Assembly: GCA_035558955.1 (NCBI GenBank)
Contig: DATMBX010000165.1
Span: 1-13,687, forward strand
Length of the DNA: 13,687 nucleotides
Direction of reading: 5' to 3'
Origin: DASVDE01 sp035558955
GTDB lineage: Bacteria > Actinomycetota > Thermoleophilia > Solirubrobacterales > 70-9
Part shown: positions 5,766 to 13,500 of the stretch, piece after piece
How positions within the stretch are numbered: the first letter of the stretch is position 1
Layout: every line of letters begins with the position of its first letter
Position numbers and translations under genes: made by a program
The notes under the pieces: model-generated
The model's input: the letters and a program-made list of their open reading frames with translations, nothing else
Database searches by the model: none
What the model was told of the DNA's origin: nothing

Positions 5766-6688
5766 CCTTCAGCGAGGCTAGCGGCGTAGTCGAGCACCGT
5801 CTTCGCGACCGCCGCGCGGCCTTGCCGTCCCTCCATCAGCGTCGGCGTCGTCAGGGTCGGGATCTCGGCCGGTGGCGGGTCGGGATCGCTCTCGTCGACG
5901 ACCATCGCGTCGATCAGCCCGGCATAGAGCGATGCCGCCCCGGCGGCCGTCGCGGGCCGGCCTATCGCCTGCATGAAGCGCTCGGTCGGTCCCTTCACCA
6001 CCTTGCCGGCGACGAACGGGCTGACAGCGACGACCGGTGCGGCGGAGGCGGCGATCGCCTCACGCGCGCCGGGAACGGCGAGGATCGGGCCGATGCTGAT
6101 CACCGGGTTGGAGGGGCCGATCACGATCGCTTCGGCGTCGCGAAGGGCGTCGAGGACCTCCGGCGTCGGCTCCGATTGGGCGATCCCCTCCAGCTCGACG
6201 CCGTGGACCTCGGGCCGGCCACCGTCGACGATCAAGTACTCCTGCAGCCCTCGCCGCCCCGCTTCGGTGGTGACGAAGGTGCGGACCGGCGCCTCGCACA
6301 TCGGCAGCACCCGGGCCTCGACCCCCAGGCCGCGGGCGATCTGCGCCTGCGCGTCGGTCAATCGTCCGCCTTCTTCGAGGAACTGACGCCGGTAAAGACA
6401 GGCGGCGAGGTCACGGTCGGAGAGACTGAACCAGCTCGGCGCGCCCAGCCGCGTCAACCGCTCGAAGACGGCGAAGGTGTCGTCCCGGATTCCCCAGCCG
6501 CGCTCCTCGTCGATCTCGCCGGACAGCCAGTAGGTGACGAGGTCGGGGTCGGGGGAGACATGGACGCCGAGGATCTCGACGTCGTCTGCGGTGTTGGCGA
6601 TCACCGTCAGCTCGGCGCCGATCACGTCCTGCATCCCGGCGCCGAGCTTGGCGCCGCCGGTCCCGCCGGCGAGCAGCGCGACCCGCAT
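5762..6688 (-). CDS. cofD: 2-phospho-L-lactate / enolpyruvyl transferase (CofD/FbiA)
   Basis: Transfers the phospho-lactyl or phospho-enolpyruvyl group from the guanylated donor made by CofC onto FO, yielding F420-0 or dehydro-F420-0. The 308-residue length is typical. Motifs seen are LAGGTGGAKL at residues 6-15, NTADD at 32-36, the GPSNPVISIGPIL block at 191-203 and SPFVAGKVVKGP at 223-234, which line the GDP and FO sites in the family. ATG at 6688-6686 is supported by AAAAGG 8 nt upstream on the minus strand. It follows the F420 oxidoreductase by 68 nt and overlaps cofC, so it is mid-operon. In actinobacteria the studied enzyme (FbiA) uses the enolpyruvyl donor; whether this one does is inferred. 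Confidence 0.95.
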   Translation of the reverse strand: MRVALLAGGTGGAKLGAGMQDVIGAELTVIANTADDVEILGVHVSPDPDLVTYWLSGEIDEERGWGIRDDTFAVFERLTRLGAPSWFSLSDRDLAACLYRRQFLEEGGRLTDAQAQIARGLGVEARVLPMCEAPVRTFVTTEAGRRGLQEYLIVDGGRPEVHGVELEGIAQSEPTPEVLDALRDAEAIVIGPSNPVISIGPILAVPGAREAIAASAAPVVAVSPFVAGKVVKGPTERFMQAIGRPATAAGAASLYAGLIDAMVVDESDPDPPPAEIPTLTTPTLMEGRQGRAAVAKTVLDYAASLAEG

Positions 6689-6756
6689 CTAAAACACCTT
6701 TTCGCGCTTCGTTCGCGGCGCGAGGAGCCGGAGATGCACGCTTGCTCGCTCCGCGC

Positions 6757-7449
6757 TCAAGCCCAGTGATCGGCGTCGGGAAGCCCGGTGAGGCGGATCC
6801 CGGCGTGCGCCTTGTAGCGGACGTTGACCGAGATCAGCATCGGCGTCAGCTGCTCGACGATCCGCGCCATCTCCAGCGGGCCGGCATTGATTGCGCGCAG
6901 GCCGGGGATCAGCTCGATCAGGCGGGCGATGCGCGCCTTGTCGGCCTTGCGGTCGCCGCAGACGAGGATGTCCTCACCCAGTTCGGCGTCGAGGTCGGCG
7001 AGGGTCGGGGCGCCGACCGTGTGCAGCGCGGAAACGACGGTGACGCCCTCGGGAACCATCTCTTGCGCCTGCTGTGCGGCCGACCCCTGCCAGACGCCGA
7101 GCGAACGGGTCGCCTTGCCGCTGACCGCGGCCGCGAGCGGGACGGTGCAGTCGACCAAGATCTGTCCCGGCCGCAAGGCGTCGCGCAGGTTGTTGAGGTT
7201 CTCCGACTGGGCGCGGAAGGGGACGGTGAGGAAGACGATTTCGCCTCGCTTCGCCGCCTCCTCGTTGAGCAGGCCCTCTACCTCGGCGCCGGGGACGGCC
7301 TCGCAGATCTTCGCCGCCGCCTCCTCGGCGCGCTCGGCCGAACGGGAGCCGAGCACTATCGGCACTCCGGCCTTGGCCCAGCGGCGCGCCAAGCCGGCGC
7401 CGAGGGCGCCGGTGCCGCCAACGATCGGTATGGGAGCAAGGTCCGCCAT
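6757..7449 (-). CDS. npdG: NADPH:F420 oxidoreductase (NADPH-dependent F420 reductase)
   Basis: Moves hydride between NADP(H) and F420, supplying F420H2 to F420-dependent reductases. The 230-residue protein has an N-terminal Rossmann domain with PIVGGTGALGAGLARRW (from about residue 8) and the NADPH-phosphate-binding GSRSAER near 34-40. These are followed by FLTVPFRAQ and VDCTVPL segments and a conserved C-terminal part containing HTVGAPTL and CGDRKADK. Length and motifs match archaeal Fno and actinobacterial NpdG. It is the first gene of the minus-strand F420 operon (npdG-cofD-cofC-cofE), which ties the reductase directly to cofactor supply. ATG at 7449-7447 lies 9 nt from a TAGACT -10 box with no Shine-Dalgarno, suggesting a leaderless operon mRNA. 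The alternative symbol is fno. Confidence 0.93.
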   Translation of the reverse strand: MADLAPIPIVGGTGALGAGLARRWAKAGVPIVLGSRSAERAEEAAAKICEAVPGAEVEGLLNEEAAKRGEIVFLTVPFRAQSENLNNLRDALRPGQILVDCTVPLAAAVSGKATRSLGVWQGSAAQQAQEMVPEGVTVVSALHTVGAPTLADLDAELGEDILVCGDRKADKARIARLIELIPGLRAINAGPLEMARIVEQLTPMLISVNVRYKAHAGIRLTGLPDADHWA

Positions 7450-7458
7450 GCGCGCGCC

Positions 7459-7464
7459 AGTCTA
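7459..7464 (-). promoter_or_regulatory. Putative -10 box (TAGACT) of the F420 operon
   Basis: On the minus strand TAGACT ends 9 nt before the npdG ATG, consistent with a leaderless transcript. It shares two bases with the -10 box of the divergent SDR gene. The -35 region would fall inside the SDR coding sequence. Confidence 0.5.
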
Positions 7465-7468
7465 TGCT
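7463..7468 (+). promoter_or_regulatory. Putative -10 box (TATGCT) of the SDR operon
   Basis: TATGCT fits TANNNT and lies 8 nt before the SDR ATG, again implying a leaderless mRNA. It overlaps the opposing npdG -10 box at 7463-7464, so the two polymerases should exclude each other. Confidence 0.5.
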
Positions 7469-7476
7469 CACGCCCG

Positions 7477-8211
7477 ATGCGACTCGAAGGACGAAAGGCG
7501 TTGGTGACCGGCGGCGCTAGCGGGATAGGCGCCGCGATCGCCGCGCGCTTGAGCGCTGAGGGCGCCGAGGTCTGGGTTGGCGACATCGACACCGAGGGCG
7601 CCGAGCGCGTCGCGGGCGAGATCGCCGGCCACGCGGTGGAGTTGGACGTCACCGACTTCGAGTCCGCCAAGGCGGCGGTCGAAGCGGCCGGCGCGCTGGA
7701 CGTCCTCATCAACAACGCCGGCACCGATGAGTTCGGCTTCTTCACCTACACAACTCCCGAGCAGTGGCGGCGGCTCCTGGACATCAACCTGGGCGGGGTC
7801 TTCAACTGCACCCACGCGGCGCTGCCCGCGATGCAGCAGGCGAGATACGGGCGAATCGTCAGCATCTCTTCGGAGGCCGGCCGGGTCGGCTCCAAGGGCT
7901 CCGCCGTCTACTCGGCGACCAAGGGAGGCGTTGTCGCCTTCATGAAGGCGATCGGCCGCGAGAACGCGCGCTATGGGATCACCGCCAACTCGATCGCCCC
8001 CGGCCCGATCGAGACGCCGCTGTTGATGGGGGCGAAGGAGTTCGGCGAGATCGGCGAGAGAGTGATCGAGACGATGAAAAGAGCGACCCAGATGGGTCGC
8101 CTCGGCCAGCCGGAGGAGGTTGCCGCAGCGGCAGCCTTTCTCGCCTCCGACGATGCGACTTACGTCACCGGCGAGACCCTCGGGGTCAGCGGCGGGCTCG
8201 GAATGGTCTGA
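7477..8211 (+). CDS. SDR-family NAD(P)-dependent oxidoreductase
   Basis: Classical short-chain dehydrogenase of 244 residues, normal length. It has the cofactor turn TGGASGIG (residues 11-18), a D-I-D stretch at the end of the second strand that usually favours NAD(H), NNAG at 79-82, and the catalytic set Ser132, Tyr145 and Lys149 (YSATK). The PGPIETPL loop follows. Substrate is unknown. Position directly before HMG-CoA lyase (3-bp gap) suggests a 3-hydroxyacyl or 3-hydroxybutyrate type substrate, but many 3-oxoacyl-ACP reductase-like SDRs look the same. An upstream open extension to 6742 is an antisense shadow of npdG; ATG at 7477 gives the expected M-R-L-E-G start. First gene of the plus-strand operon, divergent from npdG. 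Confidence 0.92.
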   Translation: MRLEGRKALVTGGASGIGAAIAARLSAEGAEVWVGDIDTEGAERVAGEIAGHAVELDVTDFESAKAAVEAAGALDVLINNAGTDEFGFFTYTTPEQWRRLLDINLGGVFNCTHAALPAMQQARYGRIVSISSEAGRVGSKGSAVYSATKGGVVAFMKAIGRENARYGITANSIAPGPIETPLLMGAKEFGEIGERVIETMKRATQMGRLGQPEEVAAAAAFLASDDATYVTGETLGVSGGLGMV

Positions 8212-8214
8212 GCG

Positions 8215-9135
8215 ATGGCGTCGCTGCCCCAGCGCGCGCGCATTCGCGAGGTCGGACCCCGCGACGGCTTTCAAAACGAGCCGGAGACGATCGCCACCGA
8301 GGACAAGATCCGACTGATCGACATGCTCTCGGCGAGCGGGCTGAAGCGGATGGAGATCACCTCCTTCGTACGCCCGGACGTCATCCCCCAGCTGTCCGAC
8401 GCGGCCGAGGTGCTGGCCGGTGTCCAGCGTCGCGACGGTGTCGCCTTCTCGGTCTTGATCCCGAACGAGCGCGGGTTGGAGCGGGCGCTGGAGATGCGCG
8501 ACCGCTTCGACGAGGCGAGCGTCTTCCTCTCCGCCTCCGAGAGTCACAATCGCGCCAACGTCAACCGCTCGATCGAGGAGTCGATCGGGGGGCTGGAGCG
8601 GACGATCGCGACGGCGCGCGAAGAGGGCCTGCGCTGCGAGGTGGTCGTTTCGGTCTCCTTCGGCTGTCCCTACGAGGGCGAGGTGTCGCCCGAGCGAGTC
8701 TTCGAGATCGCCGAACGGCTCGCCGCCGCCGGCTGCGCCGAGGTCGGCTTCGGCGATACGACCGGGATGGCGAATCCGCGTCAGGTGCATGAGTTCTTCG
8801 CCGCCGCCCGTGAGCGCCTCACCGGTGTCGAGCTGACCGCCCACTTTCACAACACCCGCGGCCAGGGGTTGGCCAACGTGTTGGCGGCGCTGGAGGAGGG
8901 GATCGACTCCTTCGAGTCGAGCTTCGGCGAGCTGGGCGGGTGCCCGGTGCCACCCGGTTCGACCGGCAACGTCTCGACCGAGGACGTGGTCTCGATGCTG
9001 CACGAGATGGGGATCGAGACCGGTGTGGAGTTGCCGAAGTTGATCGACGCTTCGCGCGCCGCTCAGGAGATTCTCGGTCGCCCGCTCGGCGCCCACGTGC
9101 TGCGTGCCGGACCGGTGGACTGGCACCGCGACTAG
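8215..9135 (+). CDS. mvaB: Hydroxymethylglutaryl-CoA lyase
   Basis: Cleaves 3-hydroxy-3-methylglutaryl-CoA to acetoacetate and acetyl-CoA, the final step of leucine breakdown. The 306-residue protein is a DRE-TIM-type barrel. REVGPRDGFQNE near residues 11-22 holds the catalytic Arg16-Asp17 pair; HFHNTRG at 210-216 supplies the metal-binding histidines; GGCP with Cys243 followed by GNVSTED is the HMG-CoA lyase signature loop. In the classical signature the residue after GGCP is Phe or Tyr; here it is Val, a mild departure, so activity on a related 3-hydroxy-acyl-CoA cannot be excluded. It follows the SDR by 3 bp and precedes the carboxylase by 11 bp. With acetoacetyl-CoA synthetase at the other end of the locus, the acetoacetate formed can be recycled. 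Confidence 0.92.
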   Translation: MASLPQRARIREVGPRDGFQNEPETIATEDKIRLIDMLSASGLKRMEITSFVRPDVIPQLSDAAEVLAGVQRRDGVAFSVLIPNERGLERALEMRDRFDEASVFLSASESHNRANVNRSIEESIGGLERTIATAREEGLRCEVVVSVSFGCPYEGEVSPERVFEIAERLAAAGCAEVGFGDTTGMANPRQVHEFFAAARERLTGVELTAHFHNTRGQGLANVLAALEEGIDSFESSFGELGGCPVPPGSTGNVSTEDVVSMLHEMGIETGVELPKLIDASRAAQEILGRPLGAHVLRAGPVDWHRD

Positions 9136-9138
9136 GCT
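9133..9138 (+). promoter_or_regulatory. Putative internal -10 box (TAGGCT) for the carboxylase
   Basis: TAGGCT begins with the TAG stop codon of mvaB and lies 8 nt before the carboxylase GTG, the same geometry as the other presumed leaderless starts. No Shine-Dalgarno separates the genes; the gap is mostly pyrimidine. It could give the carboxylase an independent transcript. Confidence 0.4.
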
Positions 9139-9146
9139 CCTCCCCC

Positions 9147-10667
9147 GTGAGCGATTTCGCAAAGGCTCTCGAAGCCGCCCTCTCCGGCGGCCCCCAGCGC
9201 CACCACGAGAAGACCGCCGAGCAGGGCAAGCTGCCCGTGCGCGAGCGCGTCGAGCGGCTGGTCGATCCAGGCTCCTTCGCCGAGGAGGGGCTGCTGGCGA
9301 ACTGGGATAAGGAGGGGCTCGGCGCCGACGGGGTCATCACCGGCCTGGCCACGATCGACGGCCGCCGCGTCGCCCTGATGGCCAACGACCCGACCGTGAA
9401 GGCCGGCTCCTGGGGGCCGAAGACGGTGGAGAAGATCCTCCGCATCCAGGAGCGGGCGCTGAAGCAACGGGTGCCGATGATCTATTTGGTCGACTCCGCC
9501 GGGGCGCGGATCACCGACCAGGTGCAGATGTTCCCCGGACGGCGCGGCGCCGGCCGCATCTTCCACAACGAGGTGCGCCTCTCCGGCCAGGTGCCGCAGA
9601 TCTGCCTGCTGTTCGGCCCCAGCGCCGCCGGCGGCGCTTACATCCCGGCCTTCTGCGACGTGGTGATCATGCGTGAGGGCAACGCCTCGATGTACCTGGG
9701 GTCGCCACGGATGGCGGAGATGGTGATCGGGGAGAAGGTGACGCTGGAGGAGATGGGCGGGGCGAAGATGCACACTGGCGTTTCCGGCTGCGGGCACTTC
9801 CTGGTCAAGAGCGACGAAGAGGCGATCGATCTGGCGAAGCGCTACCTGTCGTTCATGCCGGGGAGCTGGCGGGAAGACCCGCCCGCCGCGCCGGGGGTCG
9901 ATCCAGCTTCAGATGCGGCGATCGCCGGGATCGTGCCCGCCGATGAGAACCAACCCTTCGACATGCGCGAGGTGCTCGACGCGCTGCTCGACGCCGATTC
10001 CTTCCTCGAGGTCCACAAGCGCTGGGCGAGAGAGTTGATCGTCGGCTACGGCCGTCTCGACGGCCGCGTCGTCGGCGTCGTCGCCAACCAGCCGCGTCAG
10101 AAGGGTGGCGTGCTCTTCGTCGACTCGGCCGACAAGGCGGCCCGCTTCATCCAGACCTGCAACGCCTTCAACGTGCCGCTGCTCTTCCTCGCCGACGTGC
10201 CTGGATTCATGATCGGCACAGCGGTCGAGCGCCAGGGAATCATCCGCCACGGGGCGAAGATGATCAGCGCCGTCTCCGAGGCGACGGTGCCGAAGCTCTC
10301 GGTGATCGTGCGCAAGGCCTACGGAGCCGGCCTCTACGCGATGGCCGGCCCGGCTTTCGAGCCGGACTGCTGCATCGCGCTGCCCAGCGCCTCGATCGCG
10401 GTGATGGGTCCCCAGGCCGCCGTCAACGCCGTCTTCTACAACCAGATCCAGGCGATCGAGGACGAGGCCGAGCGCGAGCGGTTCGTCGCGGAGAAGCGCG
10501 CCGAGTACGCCGAGGACATCGACCTGTTGCACCTCGCCTCCGAGCTGGTCGTCGACGCGGTGGTCGATCCGGAGGGCCTGCGAGCCGACCTGATCCGCCG
10601 CTTCGCCTACGCGGCGAGCAAGGACCGCGCCTTCGCCGAGCGGCGAAACCCGGTCACCCCAGCTTGA
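9147..10667 (+). CDS. Acyl-CoA carboxylase, carboxyltransferase (beta) subunit
   Basis: Transfers carboxyl from carboxy-biotin to an acyl-CoA. The 506-residue chain has the two crotonase-fold halves of the AccD/PccB/MccB family: an N-terminal half with GPSAAGGAYIPAF (residues 157-169) forming an oxyanion-hole segment, and a C-terminal half with ADVPGFMIG (349-357) and RKAYGAGLYAM (389-399). Length is normal. Candidate substrates are 3-methylcrotonyl-CoA (it follows HMG-CoA lyase, a leucine-pathway partner), propionyl-CoA or acetyl-CoA; the sequence alone does not settle it. The biotin carboxylase/biotin carrier subunit is not in the window. GTG at 9147 gives a family-like N-terminus; the open frame upstream is a shadow of mvaB. 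Its last 14 bp overlap the end of the convergent acetoacetyl-CoA synthetase gene. Confidence 0.93.
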   Translation: MSDFAKALEAALSGGPQRHHEKTAEQGKLPVRERVERLVDPGSFAEEGLLANWDKEGLGADGVITGLATIDGRRVALMANDPTVKAGSWGPKTVEKILRIQERALKQRVPMIYLVDSAGARITDQVQMFPGRRGAGRIFHNEVRLSGQVPQICLLFGPSAAGGAYIPAFCDVVIMREGNASMYLGSPRMAEMVIGEKVTLEEMGGAKMHTGVSGCGHFLVKSDEEAIDLAKRYLSFMPGSWREDPPAAPGVDPASDAAIAGIVPADENQPFDMREVLDALLDADSFLEVHKRWARELIVGYGRLDGRVVGVVANQPRQKGGVLFVDSADKAARFIQTCNAFNVPLLFLADVPGFMIGTAVERQGIIRHGAKMISAVSEATVPKLSVIVRKAYGAGLYAMAGPAFEPDCCIALPSASIAVMGPQAAVNAVFYNQIQAIEDEAERERFVAEKRAEYAEDIDLLHLASELVVDAVVDPEGLRADLIRRFAYAASKDRAFAERRNPVTPA

Positions 10668-12636
10668 GGCGGGCGGCCATCTCCGTGAAGTAGTCGAGTG
10701 CGGCCGGGTTGGCGAGGGAGTCGCGACTGGCCGCCTTCTCTGGTGGTGTGCCCATCAGGATCCGTTTGACGGGCACCTCCAGCGCCTTGCCGCTGAGGGT
10801 GCGGGGGACTTCGGCGATCTGGAAGACCTCGTCGGGGACGTGGCGGGGGGAGCACTGCTCGCGAACGCGGCGGGCGATCTCCTTGGGGAGCTGGTCGTCG
10901 AGCTCGGCGCCCTCGCGCAGGACGACGAAGAGCGGCATCCAGCCTTCGGTTCCGGGGCGGGGTATGTCGACGACCAGGGCATCGACGATCTCGTCGATGC
11001 CGAGCACCGCGCGGTAGATCTCGCTCGTCCCCATGCGGATGCCGGAGCGGTTGATGGTCGAGTCGGAGCGGCCGTAGATGATCGCCGTGCCGCGCGAGGT
11101 GATCTCGATCCAGTCGCCGTGGCGCCAAACGCCGGGATAGTGCTCGAAATAGCTGGCCCGGTAGCGGCTGCCGTCTGGATCGCCCCAGAAGAAGACGGGC
11201 ATCGAGGGCATCGGCTGGGTGACGACCAGCTCGCCGACCTCGTCGATCACCGAGTTGCCGTCCTCGTCCCAGGCCTCGACCGCCGCGCCCAGCGCACGCG
11301 CCTGCAACTCGCCCCGGAACACGGGGAGCAGAGGCACACCGCCGACGAAGGCGGTGCAGAGGTCGGTGCCGCCGCTGGTCGAGAAGAGCCAGGTGTCGGC
11401 GCCGACATGCTCGTAGATCCAGTCGAAGCCCTCGGGTGAGAGGGGAGAGCCTGTCGAGCCGACCGCCTTCAGTCTGTCGAGGTCACGACCGGCGCCGGGC
11501 TCGACACCGGCCTTCATGCAGGCCGCGATGTAGCTGGCGCTGGTGCCGAACATCGTCACCCCCGCTCGCTCGGCGAGATCCCAGAGCGCGTTCATGTCGG
11601 GATGCCCTGGATTGCCGTCGTAGAGCACGATCGCGGCGCGGGTCAGCAGGCCCGAGACCAGGAAGTTCCACATCATCCAGCCGGTCGTCGTGAACCAGAA
11701 AAGGCGGTCGCCCGGATGGGCGTCGACGTGGAGGTTGAGCTTCTTCAGGTGTTCGAGCAGGATGCCGCCCTGCCCCTGGACGATCGCCTTCGGCAGGCCG
11801 GTGGTGCCGGAGGAGTAGAGGACCCAGAGCGGGTGGTCGAAGGGGACGCGTTCGAAGGCGAGCTCCGCGTCCTCGCCTGCGGCGAGCAGCTCGTCCCAGC
11901 GCACCGCGTCTCGCAAAGGGGAGAGGTCGGGGTCGGGATCGAGGTAGGGGAGGACGATCGTGCGTCCCAGGCTTGGCATCTCGGCCTGGAGGCGGGCGAT
12001 GGTCTCGCGCCGGTCGAAGTCCTTGCCGCCGTAGCGGTAGCCGTCGACCGCGAAGAGGACCTTGGGCTCGATCTGGGCGAAACGGTCGATCACGCTGGCC
12101 GGGCCGAAGTCGGGGGAGCAGCTCGACCAGACGGCGCCGAGGCTGGCGGTGGCGAGGAAGGCGACGATCGCCTCCGGGACGTTCGGCATGTAGGCGACGA
12201 CCCGGTCGCCGCGCTCGACACCCAGCGAGCGCAGCCCGGCGGCCGTCGCGGCGACCTGCGCTCGCAGCTCCCGCCAGCTCATCTCGCTCAAATCGCGCAG
12301 CTCTGAGGCGTGGAGGATTGCCGTCTCGGCGTCGTCCTTGCCGGCGAAGACGTGCTCGGCGTAGTTGAGCCGCGAGCCGGCGAACCACTCTGCGCCCGGC
12401 ATCTCGCGGCTGCCCAGAGCCCGGTCATAGCCGCCGTCGGCCCGCACGTCGAAGAAGTCCCAGATCGAGGACCAGAAGCCTTCGAGGTCGTCGACGGACC
12501 AGCGCCATAGCTCGTCGTATCCCTCGAAGCCCAGTCCGCGCTCGGCCTCCAGCCAGCGCATGTACTCGGTCATCCGCGCGCTCTCGACCAGCGCGGCCGG
12601 CGGTTCCCAGAGCCTTTCCGGGGCGTCGGCGGTCAC
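10654..12636 (-). CDS. Acetoacetyl-CoA synthetase (acetoacetate-CoA ligase)
   Basis: Activates acetoacetate to acetoacetyl-CoA with ATP, in the cytoplasm. The 660-residue protein belongs to the ANL adenylate-forming family. It shows the N-terminal ACAS-like region, the P-loop YSSGTTGLPK (274-283), the FWFTTTGWMMWN block (about 313-324), STSGGTD (419-425), the hinge GRSDSTINRSG (522-532) and the C-terminal catalytic Lys617 in LSGKALEVPVKR. Length and these blocks fit acetoacetyl-CoA synthetase better than acetyl-CoA synthetase. The start is GTG at 12636-12634, overlapping the TGA of the upstream metallo-hydrolase by 4 nt (GTGA), so the two genes are coupled. It complements HMG-CoA lyase by rescuing the acetoacetate produced. 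The usual symbol would be aacS. Confidence 0.92.
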   Translation of the reverse strand: MTADAPERLWEPPAALVESARMTEYMRWLEAERGLGFEGYDELWRWSVDDLEGFWSSIWDFFDVRADGGYDRALGSREMPGAEWFAGSRLNYAEHVFAGKDDAETAILHASELRDLSEMSWRELRAQVAATAAGLRSLGVERGDRVVAYMPNVPEAIVAFLATASLGAVWSSCSPDFGPASVIDRFAQIEPKVLFAVDGYRYGGKDFDRRETIARLQAEMPSLGRTIVLPYLDPDPDLSPLRDAVRWDELLAAGEDAELAFERVPFDHPLWVLYSSGTTGLPKAIVQGQGGILLEHLKKLNLHVDAHPGDRLFWFTTTGWMMWNFLVSGLLTRAAIVLYDGNPGHPDMNALWDLAERAGVTMFGTSASYIAACMKAGVEPGAGRDLDRLKAVGSTGSPLSPEGFDWIYEHVGADTWLFSTSGGTDLCTAFVGGVPLLPVFRGELQARALGAAVEAWDEDGNSVIDEVGELVVTQPMPSMPVFFWGDPDGSRYRASYFEHYPGVWRHGDWIEITSRGTAIIYGRSDSTINRSGIRMGTSEIYRAVLGIDEIVDALVVDIPRPGTEGWMPLFVVLREGAELDDQLPKEIARRVREQCSPRHVPDEVFQIAEVPRTLSGKALEVPVKRILMGTPPEKAASRDSLANPAALDYFTEMAARLKLG

Positions 12637-13475
12637 CCGGTCGCGGATGTGGCGCCCGCCTTTGCCTGCGCGCGCTCGAGCTCGTGCGGGTCGTGGGAGC
12701 AGAAGAGGGTTATCTCGTCACCGTGGCGGGAGGCCAACTCCCGCAGTCGCTCCCGATTGGAGCGACGAGCCCTTTTGTCGGCGGCGGTCAGGCTCTGGAA
12801 GAGGCGAAGCCCCGGCGGGCAGCTCGGCGGCGTCTCGACCTCGCCGTGGTTGAAGTACGCATCGCCGCAATGGAGCAGCCAGCCGTCCCCACGGTCGATT
12901 GCGACGCCGGTGTGTCCCCGCGAGTGGCCGATCAGAGGCACGAGCGCCAGGTCGAGGTCGAGGCCCTGCAGGATGCCGACGCTCTCGAAGCCGAACCACT
13001 CGTCGCCGCCATCGGAGCGGTGCGTCACCCACTTCGGCTTGTGCTCCCAGTGCGTGCCGGGGTAGCGAAGCCGCTCGCTAAGCCGGGGGTTGAGCGCGGC
13101 CTCCAGCTCAGGGGCGAAGACGTGCACCTCGGCCTGCGGGAAGTCGGGCAGGCCGCCGGCGTGGTCGGGGTCGAGGTGGGTGACGACGATGTGGCGCACG
13201 TCGGCGGCGGCGAAGCCGAGCCCTTCGAGCTGCCGCAGGGCGGTCGTTTCGACCGCCGGCTTCACGTTCATCAAGCCGTAGCCCGCGCCAAGGCGTCGCG
13301 GATCCCGCATGTCTTCGAGTCCGAAGCCGGTGTCGACCAGCACCAACCCCTCGCCGGTCTCGATCGCCAGGCAGTGGCAGACGATCAGCCCTTTCTTCAG
13401 ATAGCCCCCGTGGCCATTGATCAACCGCCTTCCATGGGGACAAAGCGACCCGCAGTTGAGGTGGTGAATCCTCAT
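12633..13475 (-). CDS. Metallo-beta-lactamase-fold hydrolase
   Basis: A 280-residue MBL-fold protein related to N-acyl-homoserine lactonase-like and glyoxalase II-like hydrolases. The metal motif is THLDPDHAGG, giving His100, Asp102, Asp104 and His105: the usual H-x-H-x-D-H reads H-x-D-x-D-H, with the second histidine replaced by aspartate. Further ligands are His184 or His188 (GHSRGHTG), Asp205 (HCGDAYF) and His261 (CSHDPHE). No signal peptide is seen, so it is cytoplasmic. Substrate is unknown. Translational coupling to acetoacetyl-CoA synthetase suggests a carboxylic ester, lactone or thioester whose product feeds that ligase; this is inference. ATG at 13475-13473 lies 10 nt from a TAGACT box, consistent with a leaderless operon mRNA. 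Confidence 0.88.
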   Translation of the reverse strand: MRIHHLNCGSLCPHGRRLINGHGGYLKKGLIVCHCLAIETGEGLVLVDTGFGLEDMRDPRRLGAGYGLMNVKPAVETTALRQLEGLGFAAADVRHIVVTHLDPDHAGGLPDFPQAEVHVFAPELEAALNPRLSERLRYPGTHWEHKPKWVTHRSDGGDEWFGFESVGILQGLDLDLALVPLIGHSRGHTGVAIDRGDGWLLHCGDAYFNHGEVETPPSCPPGLRLFQSLTAADKRARRSNRERLRELASRHGDEITLFCSHDPHELERAQAKAGATSATG

Positions 13476-13485
13476 CCCGCGCGGC

Positions 13486-13491
13486 AGTCTA
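13486..13491 (-). promoter_or_regulatory. Putative -10 box (TAGACT) of the hydrolase-synthetase operon
   Basis: TAGACT on the minus strand ends 10 nt before the ATG at 13475, with no Shine-Dalgarno between. Same hexamer and similar geometry as the npdG promoter. Confidence 0.5.
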
Positions 13492-13500
13492 GAGGCGGAC

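Noticed and set aside
6740..6762. Inverted repeat GCTTG/CAAGC at the end of npdG
   Set aside because: Five base pairs around a 13-nt loop are expected by chance in GC-rich DNA; no terminator or attenuator is claimed.
6742..7476. Upstream extension of the SDR frame
   Set aside because: Antisense to npdG; the SDR N-terminus begins at ATG 7477.
7468..9162. Minus-strand open frame (564 codons) opposite the SDR and HMG-CoA lyase genes
   Set aside because: Low-complexity composition without recognisable domains, antisense to two genes with clear catalytic motifs.
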